18,778 nt of DNA from an uncultured Lachnospiraceae bacterium (GTDB taxonomy: Bacteria; Bacillota_A; Clostridia; Lachnospirales; Lachnospiraceae). The stretch covers positions 3,471 to 22,248 of the forward strand of contig CAJUDN010000009.1 in the NCBI GenBank assembly GCA_910585355.1, written 5' to 3'. Each line of letters begins with the position of its first letter. Positions within the stretch are counted from its first letter, which is position 1. The notes beneath the pieces are model-generated. The model had not been told where the DNA came from. It did not search any database and was given only the letters and a program-made list of their open reading frames with translations. Made by a program: the position numbers and the translations under genes. Of this stretch, positions 7,928-14,613 are shown piece after piece.

Positions 7928-8970
7928 GACATTCCCTCGAATTCCTGTTTCAGATATCTGGCTGTACATGGAGGAACCAAGGCGAGTACCTCATCTGTCA
8001 CTCCGCTTTCAGAAAGAAGCTTTCGGACTCTGGAAGCGCTTATGGCTTCGGGCTTTCCACCCGGTCCGGAGGAAGTAATCCGGTCGATTTTAAGAAAGGA
8101 AACGCTGTACTGCGGAAGAATCCGAATCATGGCTTCATTATATTTTCTGGTTATGGGATCGAAGGGCTCTTCCCCGGCGAAGCGCTTGGTGATGTGAAAA
8201 ATTGGCGCAATTCGGGAAGCGAACAGCATAATGTCCAGCTCACTCTGGATTCTGGCGGCGTCTTTCCCTTCTTTTAAAAAATAGGTTGGGAAGGTGGCGG
8301 ACGATATCATATAAGGGCCGGACGGGTGAACCTTCACATTGGGCAGATGAGCGGTCCCCTCCTGTACCAGCTTAAAGCGCACCTCGAAGGGAAAGGCGGA
8401 TCTGTTTTCTTCCACCACAAAAATGTGGAGCAGACTGCAGCGTGAGGCGGCGAAGGTAATCAGCCCGAGATGGCCCTTTGTAAAAGGGCTGCAGTTCATA
8501 ACGATGCATCCCACGCCCTCTTTTAAGGAGTGGCTTGGCCGCGGGGGATCTTCGGAGGAGAACCTTGAATAAAATCGGTCCGGTCCGTTTTTCCTATTTT
8601 CCAGCATCAGAACATCCGCAGTTTCTGCCAGAGCGTAGAATCCGCAGGAGGAAAATAAAGACCTGTTTTTGGGACGGGTAATGACGAAAAGGTCGTAATG
8701 ACCCGCCGCAAAACGATTTTCCACCAGCCGGGAAATCAGGCTTCCCAGGACATTCTGCCCCCGTAACGCCTCGTCTACGGCAAAGCATTTCAAAAGGCTG
8801 CCGGCGCAGCAGCCGCAGCCAAGCAGGGATTCCTTCTCATCAAATACCCCATAGGCGGCTTCGATATCATCTTCAAAGCGAAGATGGTGTCCGGAGAGAA
8901 AATCCGCCAGCATGGATTTGTCTTGGGAAAATCCCAGAGAGATTTCGCGTACACGATATTCATCTGTCAT
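7924..8970 (-). CDS. citC: [Citrate (pro-3S)-lyase] ligase CitC
   Basis: Acetylates the thiol of the citrate lyase prosthetic group, turning the lyase on. The 348-residue product has the standard two parts: an N-terminal GNAT-like domain (about 1-125, with FAVDEALRGQNVLGSLISRLV at 63-83) and a C-terminal nucleotidyltransferase-like ligase domain with CIVMNCSPFTKGH (155-167; His167 in the TxGH motif), GPYMISSATFPTYFLK, and a late SASRVRKLL helix. AGGAGG lies 7 bp upstream. It begins 18 bp after selD and overlaps citXG by 4 bp, so the three genes form one operon. Finding it beside selD rather than with citDEF is unusual. Confidence 0.93.
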   Translation of the reverse strand: MTDEYRVREISLGFSQDKSMLADFLSGHHLRFEDDIEAAYGVFDEKESLLGCGCCAGSLLKCFAVDEALRGQNVLGSLISRLVENRFAAGHYDLFVITRPKNRSLFSSCGFYALAETADVLMLENRKNGPDRFYSRFSSEDPPRPSHSLKEGVGCIVMNCSPFTKGHLGLITFAASRCSLLHIFVVEENRSAFPFEVRFKLVQEGTAHLPNVKVHPSGPYMISSATFPTYFLKEGKDAARIQSELDIMLFASRIAPIFHITKRFAGEEPFDPITRKYNEAMIRILPQYSVSFLKIDRITSSGPGGKPEAISASRVRKLLSESGVTDEVLALVPPCTARYLKQEFEGMS

Positions 8971-8988
8971 AGGCGTTCCTCCTGTCTC

Positions 8989-10029
8989 CTATTCGATAAT
9001 TAAGTCCTTGTCCAGTTTTTCAATGACTTCTCCGATAATGGCCCCTGTAAGGGAGGCGCCGGCAAGTTTGTCACAGAGGGCAAGAGCCTGGTCTTTGGGA
9101 AGGGAAACCAAAAGTCCCCCGGAAGTCTGCGGGTCCGCAATCAGATCTACGAGGGGCTCCGCGGCAGATTCCATAATCTGGAGATGGGGTTTTACATAGT
9201 CCATATTCCGGTAGGCTCCGGCGGGGATGATTCCCATTTCCGCCAGTTCTTTCGCTCCATGCAGCAGCGGAATCTTTTGGCAAAAGAGCTTTAAAGTGGC
9301 GTTGCTTCCTTCGGCCATCTCGAAGGAATGGCCAAGAAGTCCGAAACCGGTAACGTCGGTACATGCATGGATATCGGGGAAGGTCTGGATTAAAGCTCCG
9401 GCCCTGGCATTCAAAGCGGCCATAGATGCAACCATGGCATGATAGTCGGAATCGGATACCATGCCTGCCTTGGCTCCGGTCGTGAGAACGCCTGTTCCTA
9501 AGGGCTTTGTGAGTACCAGATAATCGCCGGGTTTTGCGCCTACATTCTTAAGAATTTTATTCGGATGCACATATCCTGTGACGCAGAGACCGTATTTAGG
9601 TTCCTGATCCTGGATCGTATGCCCGCCTGCGATAGTACAGCCTGCCTCTACAGCCTTGTCATGTCCGCCCATGAGAATCTGGCGTATGGTTTCTTTGGAA
9701 AGGCAGTTTGGAACGCAAAGCAGGTTCATGGCCACTTTGGGCTGTCCGCCCATGGCATACACATCGCTTAAGGCATTGGCAGCGGCGATCTGTCCGAACT
9801 GATAGGGGTCGTCCACGATGGGAGTGAAAAAATCCACGGTGTGGATGGCGGCAATATCGTTCGTAATCTGATAGACGCACGCGTCGTCACTGGTATCAAA
9901 ACCAACCAGGAGGCTGGGGTTATAAACATTTGGAAGATTTTCAAGAATTTCCGTAAGGACACCCGGTCCCAGTTTAGCCGCTCAGCCGGCAGCTGACGTC
10001 ATCTGCGTAAGGGGCAGTTCTTTAGACAT
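8989..10029 (-). CDS. selD: Selenide, water dikinase (selenophosphate synthetase) SelD, selenoprotein with TGA-encoded Sec
   Basis: Makes selenophosphate from selenide and ATP, the Se donor for tRNA-Sec and other selenium uses. The gene begins at the ATG 10029-10027, with AGGAGGT about 8 bp upstream, and reads through an in-frame TGA at 9984-9982 (codon 16). The context SAAG-U-AAKLGPGVL is exactly the catalytic loop of SelD where other homologues have Cys, and Lys19 is the partner lysine. With TGA read as selenocysteine the product is 346 residues, normal for the family. Further family signatures are GFDTSDDACVY (43-53), VDFFTPIVDDPYQFG, NALSDVYAMGG, CTIAGGHT, TDVTGFGLLGH and DPQTSGGLL. If TGA were a stop, only a GTG-started product (9837) lacking the catalytic and ATP-binding N terminus would remain. 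Leads the selD-citC-citXG operon. Confidence 0.95.
9957..9969 (-). promoter_or_regulatory. Candidate bacterial SECIS apical hairpin in selD
   Basis: Starting 13 nt after the UGA, the mRNA has GGAC-CGGGU-GUCC: a 4-bp stem with a 5-nt loop containing GGU. Distance from the UGA and a G/U-bearing small loop agree with bacterial SECIS elements that SelB reads. The lower stem was not resolved by eye. Confidence 0.55.
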
Positions 10030-10120
10030 ACGTAAAACCTCCTATTCATTTACAGTTACCATAAAAGTCCGCCATGGAAAATCCGCCTTGCTGATGGACG
10101 AATATGCCCGATAAAGCGGG

Positions 10121-10149
10121 TGATACTGATATCTTCTATGTCAGTATCA
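10121..10149. promoter_or_regulatory. Dyad overlapping the selD -10 box (operator candidate)
   Basis: TGATACTGA (10121-10129) and TCAGTATCA (10141-10149) are perfect 9-bp arms; pairing can extend inward (T·G, A-T, T-A) to leave a CTTCT loop. The right arm overlaps the predicted minus-strand -10 box (10146-10151) and the predicted start near 10139, so a repressor bound here would shut off selD-citC-citXG. It is about 45 bp from the yedF -35 box. Confidence 0.6.
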
Positions 10150-10174
10150 TAACACCGGAAATTTTAAAAAGCAA
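10146..10174 (-). promoter_or_regulatory. Promoter of selD-citC-citXG
   Basis: Read on the minus strand: TTGCTT (10174-10169), 17-bp spacer, TATGAT (10151-10146), preceded by TGT to give an extended -10 box. The leader to the selD ATG would be about 110 nt and holds a small CCCG/CGGG hairpin (10107-10120). Confidence 0.6.
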
Positions 10175-10193
10175 CTGTATAGAAATTTTGAAT

Positions 10194-10223
10194 TTGACTA
10201 TTATGCCGGTGGTCAGGTAAAAT
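10194..10223 (+). promoter_or_regulatory. Promoter of yedF-activase-reductase operon
   Basis: TTGACT (10194-10199), 18-bp spacer, TAAAAT (10218-10223). Predicted start near 10230, about 44 nt ahead of yedF. It is back to back with the selD promoter, the two -35 boxes being 19 bp apart. Confidence 0.6.
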
Positions 10224-10273
10224 ATAGTTTAAGTAATTGGGAAAAATTACAAAAATTTAAGGAGGAATTCATT

Positions 10274-10888
10274 ATGGAAAAAGTAGTTGTAAATGCAGTG
10301 GGGGATCAGTGCCCGGTTCCGGTTGTGAAGGCAACCAAAGCATTAAAGGCGTTAAAGGGCGCAGGAGTTGTGGAAGTTCACGTGGACAATGAGATTCCGG
10401 TACAGAATTTAACGCGCCTGGCCTCCAGTAAGGGCTTAAAATCTTTTGCAGAGAAAAAGGACGAGAAATTATTTATTGTGACGATTACAGCTGACGCTCC
10501 CCTTGCCGAAGACGGCGAGGACGGCTCCGCAGCATGCCAGATGGATAAACGCGGCAATGTGGTTGTGGCAGTTGCTTCCGATCATATGGGTCATGGAAAT
10601 GAAGAACTCGGCAAAGTTCTTATGAAAGGTTTTATCTATGCCCTTTCCCAGCTTGACGAGCTTCCCAAAACCATCCTCTTCTATAACGGCGGTGCAACTC
10701 TTACCACCGAGGGCTCTGAGTCCCTTGAGGATTTAAAGAGCATGGAAGCTCAGGGCGTGGAGATCTTAACCTGCGGCACCTGCCTGGACTATTATAACTT
10801 AAAGGACAAGCTGGTAGTCGGCGGCGTAACCAATATGTATACAATTGTTGAAAAGCTTGCCAAGGCTGACAGGATCATTAAACAGTAA
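10274..10888 (+). CDS. yedF: Selenium metabolism protein YedF (TusA-like plus DsrE-like domains)
   Basis: A 204-residue cytosolic protein with two parts. Residues 1-75 are a TusA/SirA-like sulfur-carrier fold with the CPVP motif (Cys13-Pro16) that carries the reactive cysteine. Residues about 94-204 are a DsrE-like domain with the sequence ILTCGTCLDYY, giving a Cys167-x-x-Cys170 pair. This architecture is that of the YedF family, which tracks with SelD in genomes and is thought to handle selenium, though its chemical role is not settled. AAGGAGG lies 8 bp ahead of the ATG. It is divergent from selD and first in an operon with the ATPase and iron-sulfur reductase genes, spacing 21 bp to the next gene. 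Confidence 0.93.
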   Translation: MEKVVVNAVGDQCPVPVVKATKALKALKGAGVVEVHVDNEIPVQNLTRLASSKGLKSFAEKKDEKLFIVTITADAPLAEDGEDGSAACQMDKRGNVVVAVASDHMGHGNEELGKVLMKGFIYALSQLDELPKTILFYNGGATLTTEGSESLEDLKSMEAQGVEILTCGTCLDYYNLKDKLVVGGVTNMYTIVEKLAKADRIIKQ

Positions 10889-10909
10889 CAGAGGATAACA
10901 GGAGAACAT

Positions 10910-11668
10910 ATGTATCAGGTAGGAATTGACATCGGCTCCAGTGCGGCAAAAGCGGCGGTTCTAAAGGATGGAGCAGTATTCAGGACGCTTCTTTTAAACA
11001 CCGGCTTCAACAGCAGGAAGACAGCCGATGAGATTTATGATATGCTGGCAGCCGATGGAATCACAAAGGAGAACGCGGATTATGTGGCCACAGGATACGG
11101 CCGTGTGTCAGTTCCCTACGCAGACCGCAGTGTGACAGAAATCACCTGCCATGGAAAAGGCGCCTGGTTCTTATTTGGAAAAAACGGTTCTGTCATTGAC
11201 ATCGGAGGTCAGGACACAAAAGGAATCGCGCTGAAAAACGGCCGGGTCATGAAGTTTATTATGAACGATAAATGCTCGGCCGGAACAGGAAAATTTCTGG
11301 AGGTCATGACCAATCGGCTGGGCCTTACCATGGAAGAGCTCTCGCTCCTTGCAAAGAAGGGAAATCCCATTACCATAAGCTCCATGTGTACGGTATTTGC
11401 AGAGTCAGAGGTGATAAGCCTGATCGGGAAGGGGACGCCCAGGGAAGACATTGCCTATGGCGTTATTGAATCAGTGGTGACAAAGGTGGTGCAGCTTATT
11501 GCCCAGGTGCCTGGAGAACAGTATTTTCTTACTGGCGGGCTCTGTGAAGATTCTTATATCCTGGGACGGCTTTCCCATGCTTTAAAAGCGCCTGTGGAGA
11601 GTACGTCCCTTGCAAGGTACGCAGGGGCCATCGGAGCGGCGCTTATGGCCTCAGAACAGAAAGGATAG
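10910..11668 (+). CDS. BadF/BadG/HgdC-type ATPase: acyl-CoA dehydratase activase-like electron injector
   Basis: A 252-residue actin/hexokinase-fold ATPase. It shows the phosphate-1 loop GIDIGSSAAKAA (5-16), the second phosphate loop DIGGQDTK (97-104), NDKCSAGTG (119-127) and SSMCTVFAESE (157-167). Cys122 and Cys160 correspond to the two cysteines by which each subunit of the homodimer holds the shared 4Fe-4S cluster. Such proteins use ATP to push electrons at very low potential into a partner 2-hydroxyacyl-CoA dehydratase or a double-cubane protein. The partner is surely the next gene, which starts 5 bp after the stop. AGGAGA precedes the ATG. Specific substrate of the pair cannot be read from this subunit. 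Confidence 0.92.
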   Translation: MYQVGIDIGSSAAKAAVLKDGAVFRTLLLNTGFNSRKTADEIYDMLAADGITKENADYVATGYGRVSVPYADRSVTEITCHGKGAWFLFGKNGSVIDIGGQDTKGIALKNGRVMKFIMNDKCSAGTGKFLEVMTNRLGLTMEELSLLAKKGNPITISSMCTVFAESEVISLIGKGTPREDIAYGVIESVVTKVVQLIAQVPGEQYFLTGGLCEDSYILGRLSHALKAPVESTSLARYAGAIGAALMASEQKG

Positions 11669-11673
11669 CAACA

Positions 11674-12828
11674 ATGGCCAATTACGATTTACCAAAATTA
11701 TTCGACGAATTTGTGGATGCCAGAAAAAACGGATTTCTGGCGGCGAAGGAGTTTAAGGAGAACGGGGGCAGACTGGCAGGCTGCCTCTGCTCCTACACGC
11801 CTCAGGAGGTTCTGGACGCGGGAGGAATTGCCGCGGTGAGCCTTTGCGGGACCAGCAATGAAACCATTCCCGACGCGGAAAAGGTGCTTCCCAAGAACCT
11901 CTGTCCGCTGATTAAAGGAACCTACGGCTTTGCCTTTACGGAAAAATGTCCCTACACTTATTTTTCCGATATTATCATCGGTGAAACCACCTGTGACGGA
12001 AAGAAAAAGATGTATGAGCTTTTGAATGAACTTAAAGAGACGTATGTGATGCATCTTCCGCAGAGTCAGGACCGCCCCTATGCAGGCGATATCTGGTATG
12101 AGGAAGTGCGCCTGTTAAAAGAAAAGCTGGAGAAGAAGTTTGATATTACAATCACAGACGAGGATCTGCGTAGGGCCGTACATACCAGAAACCGCTTAAG
12201 AAGGGCTCTTTGTGACATGTACCGGCTTCAGGAAACCTGTCCTCCGGCAATGCATGGCACGGAGATGATGCTGGCGCTTCAGAAGGGCGGATTTACCTTT
12301 GACGTGGAAAAGCAGATTGAGCATGTGGAGACTCTGGTGGCTGAGAGAAAGGCTGCCTATGAGGCCGGGGAGCGTCCCGTACCTGCATCGGCCAAAAGAA
12401 TCCTTCTCACCGGATGTCCTTCCGGCGGCGTAATTCAGAAGGTCGGCATGGTGGTCGAAAATAACGGCGGCGTGCTGGTATGCCTTGACGACTGCGGCGG
12501 CGAGCGTACCAGAAGCAGAATGATAGATGAAAATGCAGAGGACATTTTAAGGGCAATCTCCGACAGTTATCTGGGAATCCACTGCTCTGTCATGACACCA
12601 AATGACGGACGTCTGGAGAATACAAAGAAGATGATTGAGAAATACAAGGCGGACGGTGTGATCGAAGTGGTATTACAGGCCTGCCATACGTTCAATGTGG
12701 AGGCCTATAAAACAAGGGAAATCGTTGAGGATATGGGGGTTCCTTATCTCAAGCTGGAAACCGATTATTCCACTACAGACAGCGGGCAGATTGAGACCAG
12801 AATCGCTGCGTTTATTGAACTTTTATAA
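11674..12828 (+). CDS. Double-cubane-cluster-type anaerobic reductase (2-hydroxyacyl-CoA dehydratase HgdB/FldC family)
   Basis: A 384-residue protein of the 2-hydroxyacyl-CoA dehydratase D-subunit superfamily, standing alone without a second dehydratase subunit. A single-subunit homodimer paired with one ATPase is the layout of the double-cubane cluster protein (DCCP) characterised from Carboxydothermus hydrogenoformans, which reduces small molecules. Thirteen cysteines are present; the early ones in CLCSYTPQE (Cys37, Cys39), LCGTSNE (58), LCPLIKG (77), CPYTYFSD (92) and GETTCDGKKK (107), plus late ones in TGCPSGG (248), CLDDCGG (270, 274), GIHC (304) and LQACHTFN (337), include the likely cluster ligands. 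Starts 5 bp after the ATPase gene and ends the operon. A CoA-thioester dehydratase role is less likely because no CoA-transferase or second subunit is present. Confidence 0.85.
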   Translation: MANYDLPKLFDEFVDARKNGFLAAKEFKENGGRLAGCLCSYTPQEVLDAGGIAAVSLCGTSNETIPDAEKVLPKNLCPLIKGTYGFAFTEKCPYTYFSDIIIGETTCDGKKKMYELLNELKETYVMHLPQSQDRPYAGDIWYEEVRLLKEKLEKKFDITITDEDLRRAVHTRNRLRRALCDMYRLQETCPPAMHGTEMMLALQKGGFTFDVEKQIEHVETLVAERKAAYEAGERPVPASAKRILLTGCPSGGVIQKVGMVVENNGGVLVCLDDCGGERTRSRMIDENAEDILRAISDSYLGIHCSVMTPNDGRLENTKKMIEKYKADGVIEVVLQACHTFNVEAYKTREIVEDMGVPYLKLETDYSTTDSGQIETRIAAFIELL

Positions 12829-12847
12829 AGTCTTATATAAATCTTGT

Positions 12848-12883
12848 ACGCCGGGTTTCGAAAGAAATCCGGCGTTACTGTTT
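12848..12883 (+). terminator. Strong hairpin ending the yedF operon
   Basis: A 12-bp stem (12848-12859 with 12864-12875, one G·T pair) is capped by a GAAA tetraloop. The tail TTACTGTTTACT is only moderately T-rich. It begins 20 bp after the reductase stop codon, as expected for the operon terminator. Confidence 0.65.
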
Positions 12884-12925
12884 ACTGGCCCGGTCAATCA
12901 TTCCGCTGATTGACCAGGGCCAGTA
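12883..12925. repeat. Long imperfect hairpin with single A bulge
   Basis: TACTGGCCC plus GGTCAATCA (12883-12900) pairs with TGATTGACC, a bulged A12916, then GGGCCAGTA (to 12925). This gives 18 bp around a TTCCGC loop. No T-run follows, so it is not an ordinary terminator; it may be a repetitive extragenic hairpin element. Confidence 0.7.
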
Positions 12926-12958
12926 TCATAATGGGGTCAAAGCATATGCCCCATTGCC

Positions 12959-13034
12959 GCAGGCAACTTTAAATAGGCATATGCGGTTACGTTTACGCAG
13001 GCAATCTTAAATAGGCATATGCGGTTACGTTCAC
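12959..13034. repeat. Two tandem copies of a 38-bp repeat
   Basis: Copy 1 is 12959-12996 and copy 2 is 12997-13034, differing at only three positions. Each unit holds the palindrome GCATATGC followed by GGTTACGTT. The copies abut with no spacer. An inverse GCATATGCC lies just upstream at 12942-12950. Confidence 0.9.
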
Positions 13035-13055
13035 AGGGTACCTGTGAACAGTAAC
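13023..13055. repeat. Hairpin at the edge of the 38-bp repeat
   Basis: GTTAC plus GTTCACAGG (13024-13037) pairs with CCTGTGAAC (13041-13049), a bulged A13050 and GTAAC (13051-13055): 14 bp with a GTA loop. Its left arm is the end of repeat copy 2. It shares the single-A-bulge design of the hairpin at 12883-12925. Confidence 0.7.
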
Positions 13056-13092
13056 AATCTGGTATCTTTTCGTTTATGGGGCATGAGGACAA

Positions 13093-13121
13093 TTGAAATG
13101 CCGTCCGAAATGTGGTAGAAT
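13093..13121 (+). promoter_or_regulatory. Promoter of the nucleotidyltransferase gene
   Basis: TTGAAA (13093-13098), 17-bp spacer, TAGAAT (13116-13121): near-consensus sigma-A promoter, predicted start about 13128. Confidence 0.7.
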
Positions 13122-13165
13122 GAAGAAAATTTTGGAAAATGTGGTATGCAGCAGGAGGAAGAACA

Positions 13166-14086
13166 ATGAAGAATACGTCCCTTGTTATTATGGCGGCCGG
13201 AATTGGAAGCCGGTTTGGCGGCGGGATTAAGCAGCTGGAGCCGGTTGGCCCCGGCGGAGAAATCATTATGGATTATTCCATTCACGATGCTTTGGAGGCG
13301 GGGTTTAACAGGATTATTTTTATCATAAGAAAGGATCTGGAAAAGGACTTTAAGGAAATTATCGGAAACCGGATTGAGAAGATCGCTCCCGTGGAGTATG
13401 CCTTTCAGGAAATGAATGATCTTCCGGAGGGATTTTCGGCTCCTGAGGGGAGAAAGAAGCCCTGGGGGACCGGTCAGGCTGTGCTGGCTGCCAGGCACGT
13501 CATTCATGAACCGTTTTTAGTGATCAATGCCGATGATTATTATGGAAAAGAGGGATTTAAGAAAATCCACGAGTATATGGTAAATGAAATGGATGAAGAC
13601 GGCGATGGATACGACATGTGCATGGCCGGGTTTATTCTGTCCAACACCCTCAGCGAAAACGGTGGAGTGACCCGCGGCGTGTGCACGGTCAACGAGAGCG
13701 GATACCTTGAAAAGGTAACAGAAACCTATGACATTTACCAGGACGGCAATGGGATGCATGCAAAGGACAACGAGGGAAATCCGGTCCAGGTGGAGGCGGA
13801 GCAGCACGTTTCCATGAACATGTTCGGACTTCCAGCCGGATTTATAAAGGAACTGGAAAAGGGCTTCCCAGAGTTTCTGGCGGGGGTTAAGGAGGGCGAT
13901 TTGAAGGCGGAATATCTGTTGCCATCCATTATTGATCGGTGTATCCGTGAGAAAAAGGGAACCGTCCGGGTGCTGGAAACAAAAGATAAATGGTTTGGGG
14001 TTACCTATAAAGAAGATAAGCCGGCTGTGGTGGCTTCTGTCCGCCGACTGGTGGATCAGGGTATTTATCCGGAAAAACTGTTTTAA
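13166..14086 (+). CDS. Sugar-phosphate nucleotidyltransferase family protein
   Basis: A 306-residue Rossmann-like nucleotidyltransferase of the glucose-1-phosphate uridylyl/thymidylyltransferase superfamily. Residues 8-19 (IMAAGIGSRFGG) are the nucleotide-binding signature, KQL (22-24) follows, PWGTGQA (99-105) is the base-binding stretch, and NADDYYG (121-127) carries the metal-binding aspartates. It likely activates a sugar phosphate (or phosphorylated alcohol) for cell-surface polymer synthesis; the exact sugar cannot be told. The start at 13166 was chosen for AGGAGG 7 bp upstream; an in-frame start at 13139 lacks one. It has its own promoter and is followed by a structured leader rather than a partner transferase gene. 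Confidence 0.85.
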   Translation: MKNTSLVIMAAGIGSRFGGGIKQLEPVGPGGEIIMDYSIHDALEAGFNRIIFIIRKDLEKDFKEIIGNRIEKIAPVEYAFQEMNDLPEGFSAPEGRKKPWGTGQAVLAARHVIHEPFLVINADDYYGKEGFKKIHEYMVNEMDEDGDGYDMCMAGFILSNTLSENGGVTRGVCTVNESGYLEKVTETYDIYQDGNGMHAKDNEGNPVQVEAEQHVSMNMFGLPAGFIKELEKGFPEFLAGVKEGDLKAEYLLPSIIDRCIREKKGTVRVLETKDKWFGVTYKEDKPAVVASVRRLVDQGIYPEKLF

Positions 14087-14121
14087 GGAGTATCAGTATA
14101 CTAGGCTGTTACAAGACAGGC

Positions 14122-14190
14122 AGCTTCCCGCCCTTTCCTGCATATCATAACCCTGAAAGGGATTGACAGGAAAAGGAAGGGAAGCTTTTT
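14122..14190 (+). terminator. Terminator-like / SD-sequestering hairpin ahead of the 123-residue gene
   Basis: AGCTTCCC-GCC-CTTTCCTG (14122-14140) pairs with CAGGAAAAG-GAA-GGGAAGCT (14167-14186), an imperfect stem of about 17 bp, followed by a short T-run up to 14190 directly before ATG 14191. The right arm includes the likely Shine-Dalgarno AAGGAAGG (14173-14180). A competing pairing is CCCTTTC (14131-14137) with GAAAGGG (14155-14161). The structure can therefore be a terminator of the upstream gene, a translation switch for the downstream gene, or both. Confidence 0.5.
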
Positions 14191-14562
14191 ATGGAAACGA
14201 TTTACCATGGGTATCCGCAGACGCTGGAATTAAAGCCATATATGGTTTACAGAAAAGAGGAGAAGGGCCCCCAGCCGGAGGGATATGACAGGGTGAGGCG
14301 GCAGGCGGAATCAGAGTATTTTAAAGGGCTGTATCCTCTGGCGGTAAGACGGCGCCAAAGACTGGTGGAAACCTGCTGTGACCGCATGGATTATCCGGGG
14401 AGCCCTATTTATGACGAATATCCCGACAGGGAGGTTCTTTGCCGGCTGTGTGATGAGATTCTGAAAAATGCCAAAGAACAGGGAATGGAAGAAAACAGGG
14501 ATCTGACCCAGCTTCTGTTACTTTATGAAATAAGCAGACGCCGGGAACAGAAGAGAGAATGA
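14191..14562 (+). CDS. Small conserved-looking protein of unknown function
   Basis: A 123-residue soluble, charged protein (many Arg/Glu/Tyr) with no membrane span or signal peptide. The middle (about 58-105) has three cysteines in CCDRMDYPGSPIYDEYPD and CRLCDEI, including a Cys-x-x-Cys at about 90-93. It ends in a basic RRREQKRE tail. I do not recognise a family. A-G-rich AAGGAAGG lies 10-17 bp upstream and is buried in a hairpin arm. It is 51 bp ahead of the large membrane-anchored protein and may be co-transcribed with it. Codon choice matches the neighbours, supporting a real gene. Confidence 0.65.
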   Translation: METIYHGYPQTLELKPYMVYRKEEKGPQPEGYDRVRRQAESEYFKGLYPLAVRRRQRLVETCCDRMDYPGSPIYDEYPDREVLCRLCDEILKNAKEQGMEENRDLTQLLLLYEISRRREQKRE

Positions 14563-14613
14563 AATGCCATATCAACGGCAATGATATACAGAGGAAACAG
14601 GAAAGAGGACAGA

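Larger units (their letters stand above)
12829..13165. other. 337-bp intergenic region with hairpins and tandem repeat
   Basis: No credible gene. It holds, in order, a terminator-like hairpin (12848-12875), a long imperfect hairpin (12883-12925), a small ATGGGG/CCCCAT inverted repeat (12930-12953), two 38-bp tandem repeats (12959-13034), a third hairpin (13023-13055) and the promoter of the next gene (13093-13121). Confidence 0.75.

Noticed and set aside
8989..9837. A 282-residue selD starting at GTG 9837, or selD as a pseudogene broken by a stop
   Set aside because: The upstream frame has full SelD homology, a good ATG and ribosome-binding site, and the only stop is a TGA at the known Sec site.
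12959..13034. CRISPR array
   Set aside because: The two 38-bp copies abut with no spacer and no cas gene is nearby.
14163..14168. TTGACA as a perfect -35 box for the 123-residue gene
   Set aside because: No -10 box at proper spacing; the place 17 bp downstream is the T-run and start codon.
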